Source: Pseudochelatococcus lubricantis (lineage in GTDB: Bacteria; Pseudomonadota; Alphaproteobacteria; Rhizobiales; Beijerinckiaceae). Taken from it: a stretch of 64,000 nucleotides of DNA. This document shows, one piece after another, positions 44,060 to 52,391 of the stretch (its first letter is position 1; every line of letters starts with the position of its first letter). A program made the translations under genes and the position numbers. Location: NCBI RefSeq assembly GCF_042432495.1, contig NZ_JBHLXC010000012.1, positions 387,226 through 451,225 on the forward strand. Direction: 5' to 3'. The notes under the pieces are model-generated. The model made no database searches. It saw nothing but the letters and a program-made list of their open reading frames with translations, and was not told where the DNA came from.

Positions 44060-44336
44060 TCCCGCCCATCGCCGGGAAACATAAGATTTTTGATCGCTGG
44101 CTGGCTCTGTAGCGGTTTCGGTGGACGCGCTCAGACATTGTCCGGCAAGGCCCGTCTGTCGTCTGCGTTTCGGCGTTCAAAATGGGCTCCGATGTATTCT
44201 CATCACCTTTGCTTCAGGTCGCGCCAACGAGTCGCACCTGCAGGAGATCAAGGATGAGACAGCCACGTGCCATCTGTAACCAAGACCACTTTACCGGCTC
44301 AGTGGAACAGATGGTCTGGATGCCTTGTGCCTTCCC

Positions 44337-46382
44337 TTAGCTGACGACGACACGCGCCCGCGCGATGTTGGGCAAGACGGCATAGGGTGTGCCGTCGTCG
44401 CCATTCCGGCGCGAGGCGCCGCGCAGGCTAACGAAATAAGTGCCGGGCCGGGTATAGGTATGGGTGGCCTGCACTGTGTCTCCCGCCTTGCCCGGCTGAT
44501 AGTCACCCGTGCCTTCAAAATCCCAATCGGCTGCAATCGGCGTTCCACCGCCGGCAGGCGGAGCGATGCGCCCCTCGAAGTTGACCTCCTCACCCGCTTT
44601 GGCCTTGATGAGATCGGTGGACAAGGTGATCAGAGGCTGGACACCCTGGCGCTCGTCTGCCGTTATCGCGGGAACGATCTGCGCATCCTCGACGCGGTAG
44701 CCGGTGGATGCGGGCGGCTCGATCCCATCCTCAACCCATGCCGCCAGATCGCGCAGCGCCTGATGCAGCATCCCTTCGTATGAGATGACCCGCGAGCCAT
44801 CCTCCAGCTTCGCCTCATCCCCATGCAGGGCGTTTTCACTGAACCAAAGGCGGAAACTGTCATCGGCTGCCTCGCCCAGATGTCTTGCCGCCTGTTTTCG
44901 ATACCAATCCGCCTGCCACGGAAAGGCCTCGCGATCCAGAAGTGAGGCTACGACGATCATCTTGCCGTTGATCCGTCCCGTTGGCACAGACCCCGCTGCC
45001 GAAGCGACGATGCCAGGGCTGATGAGGCGGCGCTGCGGATAGATCGGCTGGCCCGCGCCGTCGCGGAACTGATCCCATCCGACGAAATCCGGCCCCGGCA
45101 CCTGATGGCGGTGGTAGGTTTCCAGTGCCAGGAAATTCGAATTATCGACTCGCACCGCGTCGCCCACGGCGGGCAGATTGCCCTGCAAGGTCTCCGGCAT
45201 CATCAGCAGAACGATATCACCGTTCAGATGCTCCAGCGGAACCGTGCCGCCATCGGGTTTGTGCAAATCACCGCCGAGGAACAGGCCCGCAGGCGGAGCC
45301 TGCTCAAGACGGAATCCGACGATCTGATCGTCTTGCGCCTCACCTCGGAAAGCATTATCCACACCGCCAACGCTGGCTGCATCGGGAGCCGCGATCAGGC
45401 CCGCCTCAACCGCATCAGTGCGTGTCAGCGCCGCTGCGATGCGGGTGTCGAACTGCACGCGATCGGACTGATAGTGTTCGGGATGATCGTGACCGGCATA
45501 ACCCGGTTTTGTCCAAAAATCCGTAAAATATCCCGGATCGGAACCCAGAACACCTGGATAAAGCGCCGCCAGCCCGTGAATACCCATCGTGCGATAGCCA
45601 AACCACGCATGGGGCGGAAAGCCCATCCGCGTCGCCTCGCGCAGGGCCGAAGTCTGCAAATCGTTCAATCCCGCAAAGGCATCGCCGCTGCCGCCCGGAT
45701 CCAGCGCGTCGATCACCTGCGGAAAGACCGGGTTCAGCATCCGCATCGCTTGCAATCGCACGGTAAAGACATTGGGCAGCGACATGCTGGAACCGATGAC
45801 ATAGGGCACCGCGCCGTCCCAGACCCCGCGTGTGTTTTCCATCGACCCGATCGAGCGGTAACCACCGCCCGAACCGCCGTAGATATAGCCGAAGGGACGC
45901 TCGCCACCATAGATATTCTGAGCGATGATCCGCGAATAGGCAGCGCAGGCGGCATTGGCGCGATAGGCGGTGACCTCCCGGTCGCTGCCGCCCCCATTGG
46001 TCTCGACGAAATAGGCGCCGCTGGCAATGGCGAAACCGACCTTGTTGTGAAGGCCGGGCGCGGCCATCTGGCCCAGCTTTTCGCTGCCCGGCGCCGGCGT
46101 CACATGCTGGAAAAACCGGCCCCGATACTGATCCTCTGGTGGAAAATAGAACGAAAACAACGTCTCTGTCCCCTTGAAGCCGCCATGCACATAGCGGTGG
46201 CGGACCGGCACGTCGCGCCACTCGTCGATGTCGACGAAGGGTTCGGCAAACTTTGGCAAAGCCAGCGGATCTGTCAGCACCTCGTCTTCTTGCGCGATCA
46301 GTGGCATTGGAAACATCGTCATGGCGGAGGTCGCCATGATTGCCTGAAGAGTCTGTCGTCGCGTCAAGCGGGCCCTGTTCAT
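44337..46382 (-). CDS. Tat-exported alpha/beta-hydrolase-like protein with C-terminal PKD domain
   Basis: A 681-residue protein. The start (MNRARLTRRQTLQAIMATSA) is a twin-arginine signal peptide. The central domain has a nucleophile elbow YGGSGGGY (about residues 178-185) and the following GVWDGAVPYV, reminiscent of tannase/feruloyl-esterase-type hydrolases. The last 100 residues are a PKD domain (ADWDFEGTGDYQ, HTYTRPGTYFVSLRG). It likely hydrolyses an ester or polymer outside the cytoplasm; the substrate is unknown. ATG 46382 follows GGAG. A TetR gene is divergent, with a 15-bp palindrome between them. Confidence 0.7.
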   Translation of the reverse strand: MNRARLTRRQTLQAIMATSAMTMFPMPLIAQEDEVLTDPLALPKFAEPFVDIDEWRDVPVRHRYVHGGFKGTETLFSFYFPPEDQYRGRFFQHVTPAPGSEKLGQMAAPGLHNKVGFAIASGAYFVETNGGGSDREVTAYRANAACAAYSRIIAQNIYGGERPFGYIYGGSGGGYRSIGSMENTRGVWDGAVPYVIGSSMSLPNVFTVRLQAMRMLNPVFPQVIDALDPGGSGDAFAGLNDLQTSALREATRMGFPPHAWFGYRTMGIHGLAALYPGVLGSDPGYFTDFWTKPGYAGHDHPEHYQSDRVQFDTRIAAALTRTDAVEAGLIAAPDAASVGGVDNAFRGEAQDDQIVGFRLEQAPPAGLFLGGDLHKPDGGTVPLEHLNGDIVLLMMPETLQGNLPAVGDAVRVDNSNFLALETYHRHQVPGPDFVGWDQFRDGAGQPIYPQRRLISPGIVASAAGSVPTGRINGKMIVVASLLDREAFPWQADWYRKQAARHLGEAADDSFRLWFSENALHGDEAKLEDGSRVISYEGMLHQALRDLAAWVEDGIEPPASTGYRVEDAQIVPAITADERQGVQPLITLSTDLIKAKAGEEVNFEGRIAPPAGGGTPIAADWDFEGTGDYQPGKAGDTVQATHTYTRPGTYFVSLRGASRRNGDDGTPYAVLPNIARARVVVS

Positions 46383-46444
46383 TCGCGCACTCCATTTGAA
46401 ATGACCATCTGCCGAACGATGGTATCGATATGCAGTTTCATCTG

Positions 46445-46459
46445 TGATACCAAGTATCA
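46445..46459. promoter_or_regulatory. Operator TGATAC-CAA-GTATCA between divergent genes
   Basis: A perfect 15-bp palindrome with six-base arms, midway between the hydrolase and the TetR gene. It is the most likely binding site of the adjacent TetR protein. Confidence 0.65.
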
Positions 46460-46516
46460 GATAATGCTCGGGAGGCAACCATCATCGGTAAAAACATCCG
46501 ACAGCGTTCGCGAGAT

Positions 46517-47068
46517 ATGCTGCGCCAGGACCTGGCCGAAGCAGCATTCGATGCTGTCATCGCCAACGGCTACGGCCAGTCCATCGAGGATATCGCGGCC
46601 GCTATTGGTATTTCGCGCGCAACCTTCTTTCGGTATTTCGGCACCAAGGAGGACATCGTCATCGCCGCCATGCTGGGGCCGGTTGACATCTTCGCGGCAG
46701 CCTATACCGAGACATCAGGATCGATCTGGCTGCGCCTGCGCGGTGCCATTCAGCCGGTCATCGAGCGTATCGAGGCCGAACCCGACCGCATGAGAGCACG
46801 CTTCCAGCTGGTCCAGTCGTTGCCACAACTGCACGCAGGACTTCGCAAGGCGCGCCAGCCCCAGATCGAGGCGCTGGCCGCCATGATCGAGCGCGAAGGC
46901 GCGGATCCGCTCGGCGCGCATGTCTTCGCTGTCGCAGCGATCGCCGTGCTGGATCAGTGCTGGGCCTTATGGGCCAATGGCCAGCAAGGCGCGATCACCG
47001 ATGCGCTCGATCGCGCCTATGCTCACCTAAGTGACGGCGATCTCAAATTGCGCCCGCCCGGCCAGTAA
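46517..47068 (+). CDS. TetR-family transcriptional regulator
   Basis: A 183-residue TetR protein with the helix-turn-helix at residues 5-50 (AAFDAVIANGYGQSIEDIAA to FFRYFGTKEDIV) and a MftR-like C-terminal domain. The listed ATG 46517 has no ribosome-binding site, while the frame continues upstream (IIGKNIRQRSRD) to ATC codons at 46481/46484 preceded by GGGAGG; family members often include such an arginine-rich N-terminus, so the true start may be upstream and non-canonical. It is divergent from the Tat-exported hydrolase and probably controls it. Confidence 0.8.
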   Translation: MLRQDLAEAAFDAVIANGYGQSIEDIAAAIGISRATFFRYFGTKEDIVIAAMLGPVDIFAAAYTETSGSIWLRLRGAIQPVIERIEAEPDRMRARFQLVQSLPQLHAGLRKARQPQIEALAAMIEREGADPLGAHVFAVAAIAVLDQCWALWANGQQGAITDALDRAYAHLSDGDLKLRPPGQ

Positions 47069-47204
47069 GGTGCTGACACTTCGGATTGACCAGAACCAGC
47101 ATCAACAACGCAGCTGTCCAGCCGCCAGTTGCCTGCTAACGCAAGGCTCCGACAATCAACGGCCCCACCGCAGCAAACAGATACCCGATGCGCTGCGGCT
47201 GACC
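47060..47204 (-). pseudogene. C-terminal fragment of a CynX-like MFS transporter
   Basis: Reverse strand: RIGYLFAAVGPLIVGALR, a TAG stop at 47136-47138, then QATGGWTAALLMLVLVNPK. This matches the last membrane helices of the CynX/NimT MFS group (GYLxAAxGPLLVGxLxxxTGGW). The gene is otherwise absent. Confidence 0.55.
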
Positions 47205-47324
47205 CACGAGCCGGCAGCCGACCCGCAGCACATAGAGCATGCCGTTCAGGAAACGGCGGTTGTCCTGGGCTGGTCGCGCCCACCGACCACGCTCGGACGG
47301 CAGCAATGTCCTAACCAAGCACAT
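47205..47324 (-). pseudogene. IS5-family transposase, N-terminal fragment
   Basis: Reverse strand: LLPSERGRWARPAQDNRRFL and NGMLYVLRVGC, the N-terminal domain of an IS5-family (DUF4096) transposase. The frame then runs directly into the MFS fragment, so a deletion joined the two. Confidence 0.6.
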
Positions 47325-47513
47325 TGTGCGTTCTCACACGTTAGGGAAAAACGTGGTCAGCCTTTTACTCACCCTGCTCCACCTCAATTCAGGGAAGAGG
47401 CTCCCGCAAAACCGACGTGGTTCATAATGGTGGCACACTCAATTTGTCACTCGACCGTCACCCTAGAGTTTTACCAAATTTATTTGGGAATCATGCCGTT
47501 CAGGAGGCTAATC

Positions 47514-50500
47514 GTGCGATACTTGCACACCGTTTCTGCTTTATCCGTCGCCATATTTATCTCTCAGGCTGGCTCAGCCGCCGCACAGACTGCCACCAAC
47601 GTTACGGCAATCAATACATTGTCGCCATTTAGCACTCTCCTGAATACCCAGGCGGGGCGCGACGTACTGGATCGCAATCTTGCCACAGTGATCGGGATCA
47701 ATAACGGGTCGACCGAGGCCCAGCGCGCGCAGGCTCTCAGCGACAACACGCTGGCCGGATTGTTTCTTTCATTCACCAACGGCCAGATCGTCGCCGACGG
47801 ATTGGGAACGGCGCTTAACAGGGCCTTCAGCGAGAAAGTCTACATATTTAGCGATCCGAACTCCCCCTATACCGGTTACGGAATTCCGTACAACACAACG
47901 AATGTGTCGGCTGCGACGGCCGCCGTTTTCAGCAATGCCGTTTCCGGCGCAACGATGTCGGACTCGGAGGCCGCCAAGACATTCTTCGCCGACGGCACGG
48001 TTCATGGCGTGCCTGCGGAAGGTGTCAGCCTGCCGCAGGGCGGTCGCTTCAACGTTTATGACGAAGCCTACAACCCTCCGCCTGAGTCCGCCAACACCGC
48101 CGGCAACTCCCGTCCTTTCCAGGTCCGGAGCGACAGCATCGAGCGCTTCAGTGGCACGGACTTCCTGGGCCAGCCCGTCGATAGCGCCAAGGACATCCTC
48201 AACGCATCCCTCAAGGGCAGCGCGGCATTCCCAAGCGGCCACACGGCGATGGGTATATCTTCCTCGCTCCTGTTCGCCGTTCTTGTCCCGGAGCGCTTCC
48301 AGGAGACCGTCACGCGTGGCTCGGAATACGGCAACAGCCGCATCGTCCTCGGTGTGCACTATCCCCTCGACGTGATCGGCGGGCGCATCATCGCCACGCA
48401 GAACGTTGTCCGCGTCATGCTGGAAGAGCCGGAGTTGTTCGCCGCCGCGCAGGACGACCTGCGCAAGCTTCTCGAGGAAGGCTGCGGCACGAGCATCGCG
48501 GCCTGCGCTGCCAGCGGCGAGCCCGACCGCTTCTCCGACAAGGCGCAGAACAAGGCGGACTACACATATCGTCTGACCTACGGCCTCGGCAGCGTCGGCG
48601 CCACCGACCTCGCACCTGTGGTGCCGGAAGGCGCCGAAGTGCTGCTTTCGACGCGCTTTCCCTATCTCAATGCCGCCCAGCGCCGCGACGTGCTGGCGAC
48701 GACGGAATTGCCCTCCGGCGGCCCCCTCGATGACGGCTCGGGCTGGGCGCGCCTCAACCTGTACTCCGCCGCGGATGGCTATGGCGCCTTCAACAGCAAC
48801 GTCACCGTGACGATGGACGCCGCGAAGGGCGGCTTCAACGCCCTGGACTCGTGGAACAACGACATTGGCGGCGCGGGCGGCCTGATCAAGGCGGGCACCG
48901 GCACGCTGACGCTCACCGGCCAGAACACCTACAGCGGCCCCACCTACGTCACCGGCGGCCTGCTTACTGTTGACGGCGCGCTGAAGAACTCGTCTGTGAC
49001 CGTGGAGCGAGATGCGGCTCTCAACGGCACCGGCTCGGTGGCCGGCCTTGCCGTCAAGGGCGGCGGCGCCATTGCGCCTGGCCACTCCATTGGCCGCTTC
49101 ACCGTTTCCGGCAACGCCACCTTCTCGGCAGGTTCGTTCTACGTCGTCGACGTGAACGCGGCCGGCCTGTCGGACCATCTGGCTGTGTCGGGCAAGGCGA
49201 CCATCGAAGGCGGCCTGGTGCAGGTGCTGGCGGAAACCGGCAGCTACGACCCGCGCACCCGTTACACCATCCTGACCGCGGACGGCGGCGTGACGGGCCG
49301 CTTCGAGGGCGTGAACGCGAACCTGGCCTTCCTGTCGCCGTCGCTGTCCTACGGCGCGACCAACGCTTTCCTGACGCTGACGCGCAACGACATCTCGTTC
49401 GCCACCATCGCTCAGACTACCAACCAAGCGGCGACCGCCGTGGGCGTCCAGAGCGCCGGGCCGGACAGCGGTATCTACAACGCCGTCGTCGGCCTCAGCA
49501 CGCCGGAAGCGATCGTCGCCTTCGACGCGCTCTCGGGCGAGGTCCACAGCGCGGTGAAGACAGCCGCCATCGAGGACAGCCGCTTCGTGCGCGACGCCGC
49601 GCTGGGCCGCCTGCGCGCGGCGCAGGACGGCGTAGGTGCCGCCGTGACCTATGACGCCGGCAAGCCGGTGACGAAGGGCGCGCTACCCGCCCCGACGCCG
49701 ACGCCCGCGAACGCGCCCTACGCCTTCTGGGGGCAGGGCTTCGGATCATGGGGCGAGACGGACGGCAACAGCAACGCCGGCGACATCGACCGCACGACGG
49801 GCGGCTTCTTCATCGGCGCGGACGCACTGGTGAGCGACAACTGGCGCCTGGGCGCTCTCGCCGGCTACAGCCGCACTGAGGTCGACGTCGATGCCCGCCT
49901 CTCGTCGGCGGAAAGCGACAACTTCCACATTGGCCTCTACGGCGGCGGACAATGGAACGCATTCTCGCTGCGCTTCGGCGGCGCCTATACCTGGCACGAC
50001 GTCTCGACGGACCGCACCGCGAGCTTCGCCGGTTACAGCGACTTCCTGAGCGGTTCCTATGACGCTCACACCGCGCAGGTGTTCGGCGAGGTGGGATACA
50101 GGTTCGACGTCGGTACGGTCGCGCTTGAGCCTTTTGCCGGCCTTGCCTACGTCAACCTGCACACCGACGGCTTCTTCGAGCGCGGCGGATCGGCGGCGCT
50201 TTACAGCAAGAGCGACGACACCGACGTGACCTACTCCACGCTCGGCCTGCGGCTCTCGGCGGCTTTCGATCTGGGCAGCACGAAGGCGACGGTGCGCGGC
50301 CTCGTCGGCTGGCGCCACGCCTTCGACGACATCACGCCTGAGTCGACCTTCTGGTTCGACAAGGGCAGCGCCTTCACCACCACCAGCCTGCCGGTGGCGC
50401 GTGACGTGGCGGTGCTTGAGGCCGGCCTCGACGCCGCCATCAACGATGCGGTGACGGTGGGCATCTCCTACACGGGCCAGCTCGGCGACGACGCTCAGGA

Positions 50501-50537
50501 TCATGGCTTCAAGGCAAACCTGAACTGGAAGTTCTGA
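47514..50537 (+). CDS. Autotransporter with acid phosphatase (PAP2) passenger
   Basis: A 1007-residue secreted protein. GTG 47514 is preferred because AGGAGG (47503-47508) lies five bases before it; it gives a signal peptide ending QAGSAAAQ. The passenger's first 330 residues are a PAP2/acid-phosphatase domain with both conserved motifs: FPSGHTAMG (about 239) and SRIVLGVHYPLDVIGGR (about 272-288). A PATR (autotransporter-associated beta-strand) region follows (KAGTGTLTLTGQNTYSGPTY). The last 270 residues are the outer-membrane barrel (PYAFWGQGFGSWGE onward) ending in the expected terminal phenylalanine (LNWKF). It should display a phosphatase on the cell surface. No regulator is adjacent. Confidence 0.88.
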   Translation: MRYLHTVSALSVAIFISQAGSAAAQTATNVTAINTLSPFSTLLNTQAGRDVLDRNLATVIGINNGSTEAQRAQALSDNTLAGLFLSFTNGQIVADGLGTALNRAFSEKVYIFSDPNSPYTGYGIPYNTTNVSAATAAVFSNAVSGATMSDSEAAKTFFADGTVHGVPAEGVSLPQGGRFNVYDEAYNPPPESANTAGNSRPFQVRSDSIERFSGTDFLGQPVDSAKDILNASLKGSAAFPSGHTAMGISSSLLFAVLVPERFQETVTRGSEYGNSRIVLGVHYPLDVIGGRIIATQNVVRVMLEEPELFAAAQDDLRKLLEEGCGTSIAACAASGEPDRFSDKAQNKADYTYRLTYGLGSVGATDLAPVVPEGAEVLLSTRFPYLNAAQRRDVLATTELPSGGPLDDGSGWARLNLYSAADGYGAFNSNVTVTMDAAKGGFNALDSWNNDIGGAGGLIKAGTGTLTLTGQNTYSGPTYVTGGLLTVDGALKNSSVTVERDAALNGTGSVAGLAVKGGGAIAPGHSIGRFTVSGNATFSAGSFYVVDVNAAGLSDHLAVSGKATIEGGLVQVLAETGSYDPRTRYTILTADGGVTGRFEGVNANLAFLSPSLSYGATNAFLTLTRNDISFATIAQTTNQAATAVGVQSAGPDSGIYNAVVGLSTPEAIVAFDALSGEVHSAVKTAAIEDSRFVRDAALGRLRAAQDGVGAAVTYDAGKPVTKGALPAPTPTPANAPYAFWGQGFGSWGETDGNSNAGDIDRTTGGFFIGADALVSDNWRLGALAGYSRTEVDVDARLSSAESDNFHIGLYGGGQWNAFSLRFGGAYTWHDVSTDRTASFAGYSDFLSGSYDAHTAQVFGEVGYRFDVGTVALEPFAGLAYVNLHTDGFFERGGSAALYSKSDDTDVTYSTLGLRLSAAFDLGSTKATVRGLVGWRHAFDDITPESTFWFDKGSAFTTTSLPVARDVAVLEAGLDAAINDAVTVGISYTGQLGDDAQDHGFKANLNWKF

Positions 50538-50621
50538 AACAACTGCCGTCTCAATAGATAAATCTCAAACAAGAATTTGATCTCAAAAAAATATATGAGC
50601 TATCTATTCCAATCGAAAAAG

Positions 50622-50647
50622 TACCGGGGCGCTACAGCGCCTCGGTA
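50622..50647 (+). terminator. Hairpin after the autotransporter gene
   Basis: TACCGGGGCGC and GCGCCTCGGTA form an 11-bp stem (one G-T pair) with a four-base loop, 85 bases after the stop. The following bases are AT-rich (TAACATTATAATT) but lack a T run. Confidence 0.5.
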
Positions 50648-51230
50648 TAACATTATAATTCACATTCAGGATATTTTTTAAGCGACCTGACGGTGTCATA
50701 CGAAGCTCGTCAGTCATCAGGACCCCGATTCATCATCCACGTCACGTTTCTCTTTTCGATTCAATTTCGAGCCCGTCTACTTGATCACTTCACCATATTT
50801 TTTGTATTCGGCCTGGATCCAGGCATCCAAGGGGTGAAGTGGCTGAACCTGCTCGATGAAGAAAATGCGAAGATCCCGTTACAACGCTCAATATGGCCGC
50901 CAATGCAGATAACAACATTTTCTCTGTTATTTTGCAAAGCACTAGAATTACATAATATTTAATGTATATATTCGTATTTTTGACACTTTATCTGGAAAAT
51001 GACAAACAGATCATCATTGCACGCTGCGCTCTTCAGCTTGAAACACATACCGACCACGTGGGCTATCGCGTCCTGGCCCACCGAACCAATAGTACTTGAC
51101 CGCCCTGCCCGATCGGGGCCAAATGCGCACTTCTGGAGAACGCCGCCACGGAGTTTCCACCGCTTCGAAGACATGACGTATCCACGGCGCCCCGCGCTTT
51201 CTTGCCCATCAGACCATCAGAAAAAGAAAC
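50648..51230. other. Intergenic region upstream of the RND efflux genes
   Basis: About 580 bases without a recognisable gene. Several short frames exist on both strands with no family features. No local regulator gene is present for the efflux pair, so control must be from elsewhere or from this promoter region. Confidence 0.35.
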
Positions 51231-52391
51231 ATGCCCATGAGAAGCACGAGGATTCTCCCGCCTTGGCTTGCGCTCGCGCTCGGAGCTGCCGGCCCGCTGA
51301 TTCTGCACATGGGAGGCATGGCGGCCGCTCAGGGAACGGCTGCCATGCGTCCGGCGCCGGCCGTGGTCGTGCACGCCGTCGAGAGCATGATCATCGCACC
51401 GGCCAACGAATATATCGCGCGCGTTGAAGCGCTCGAAGCCGTCGACCTGCGCGCCCGGGTCAGCGGTTTTATCGAGGAAATTCCGTTCAAGCCGGGAGCC
51501 TACCTGAAACAGGGCGACCTGTTGTTCAAGATCGAGCCCGCGCTTTACGAGGCCGCCGTCGCCGCGGCGCAGGCGCAGCTGTCGCGAGCGGTGGCCGCAC
51601 GCACACAGGCTGCCAACACCCTGGACCGAAACACCCAACTGGTGAACCGCAACACCGTCGCGCGAACGGTTGTCGAAGACGCGCAGACCGCCTTTGACAT
51701 CGCCGAGGCCGATGTCGCCGCCGCCCGCTCCGCTCTCTCCAAAGCCGAGCTGGAACTGTCCTACACCCGGATCTCCGCGCCCATTTCCGGCCGAATCGGC
51801 CAGCCCGCCTTTACTGTCGGCAATTTCGTGGACCCGAACTCCGGAGCGATCGCGCGACTTGTGCAGGTTGATCCCATACGCGTGACCTTCTCCGCGTCGG
51901 AGGCCGACATCGTGACGATGCATCAGAAGGGCCTCGAGAATGGCCGGACTGACCGGGACGGTGTCGATATCGCGCTCATTCTGCCGAACAACCGGGCCTA
52001 TGCCCCGCCGGGCCGGCTCGAATTCATCGGGCCCGAGGTGGATCCGAGAACCGGCACGGCAGCTGTCCGTTCGATCTTTCCCAATCCCGACGGCCTGCTG
52101 GCGCCCGGCCAGTTCGTGAGAGTAAACCTGCGCGATGCCTCGCCCGACGAGGGACCGGTCGTTCCCCAGACGGCCGTGCTTCAGGATCGGCAAGGACGCT
52201 TCGTCTATGTCGTCGGCCAGGATGACGTCGCGCGCCAGCGCCGTATCGATACCGGCGTCAAGCTCGGCGACGGCTGGCACGTGCGCCAGGGCATGCAGCC
52301 CGGGGAAAAGGTGGTGGTTCAGGGCGCGCAGCGGCTGTCGGACGGCGTGGCCGTGCAAGTCGTCAGCGAGGCTGCCGGAGACCGGCCATGA
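51231..52391 (+). CDS. RND efflux periplasmic adaptor (membrane fusion protein)
   Basis: A 386-residue HlyD/AcrA-type adaptor. An N-terminal signal/anchor (WLALALGAAGPLILHMGGMA) is followed by the lipoyl/barrel-sandwich half (ARVSGFIEEIPFKPGAYLKQ), an alpha-helical hairpin (residues about 100-160) and the matching half (ISAPISGRIGQPAFTVGNFV). It bridges the RND pump and an outer-membrane channel. It overlaps the pump gene by ATGA. No outer-membrane TolC-like gene is next to it, so a chromosomal channel is probably borrowed. Confidence 0.92.
   Translation: MPMRSTRILPPWLALALGAAGPLILHMGGMAAAQGTAAMRPAPAVVVHAVESMIIAPANEYIARVEALEAVDLRARVSGFIEEIPFKPGAYLKQGDLLFKIEPALYEAAVAAAQAQLSRAVAARTQAANTLDRNTQLVNRNTVARTVVEDAQTAFDIAEADVAAARSALSKAELELSYTRISAPISGRIGQPAFTVGNFVDPNSGAIARLVQVDPIRVTFSASEADIVTMHQKGLENGRTDRDGVDIALILPNNRAYAPPGRLEFIGPEVDPRTGTAAVRSIFPNPDGLLAPGQFVRVNLRDASPDEGPVVPQTAVLQDRQGRFVYVVGQDDVARQRRIDTGVKLGDGWHVRQGMQPGEKVVVQGAQRLSDGVAVQVVSEAAGDRP

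Noticed and set aside
47769..49547. A 592-codon reverse frame within the autotransporter gene
   Set aside because: Antisense shadow of a GC-rich, repeat-containing gene; no ribosome-binding site or domain.
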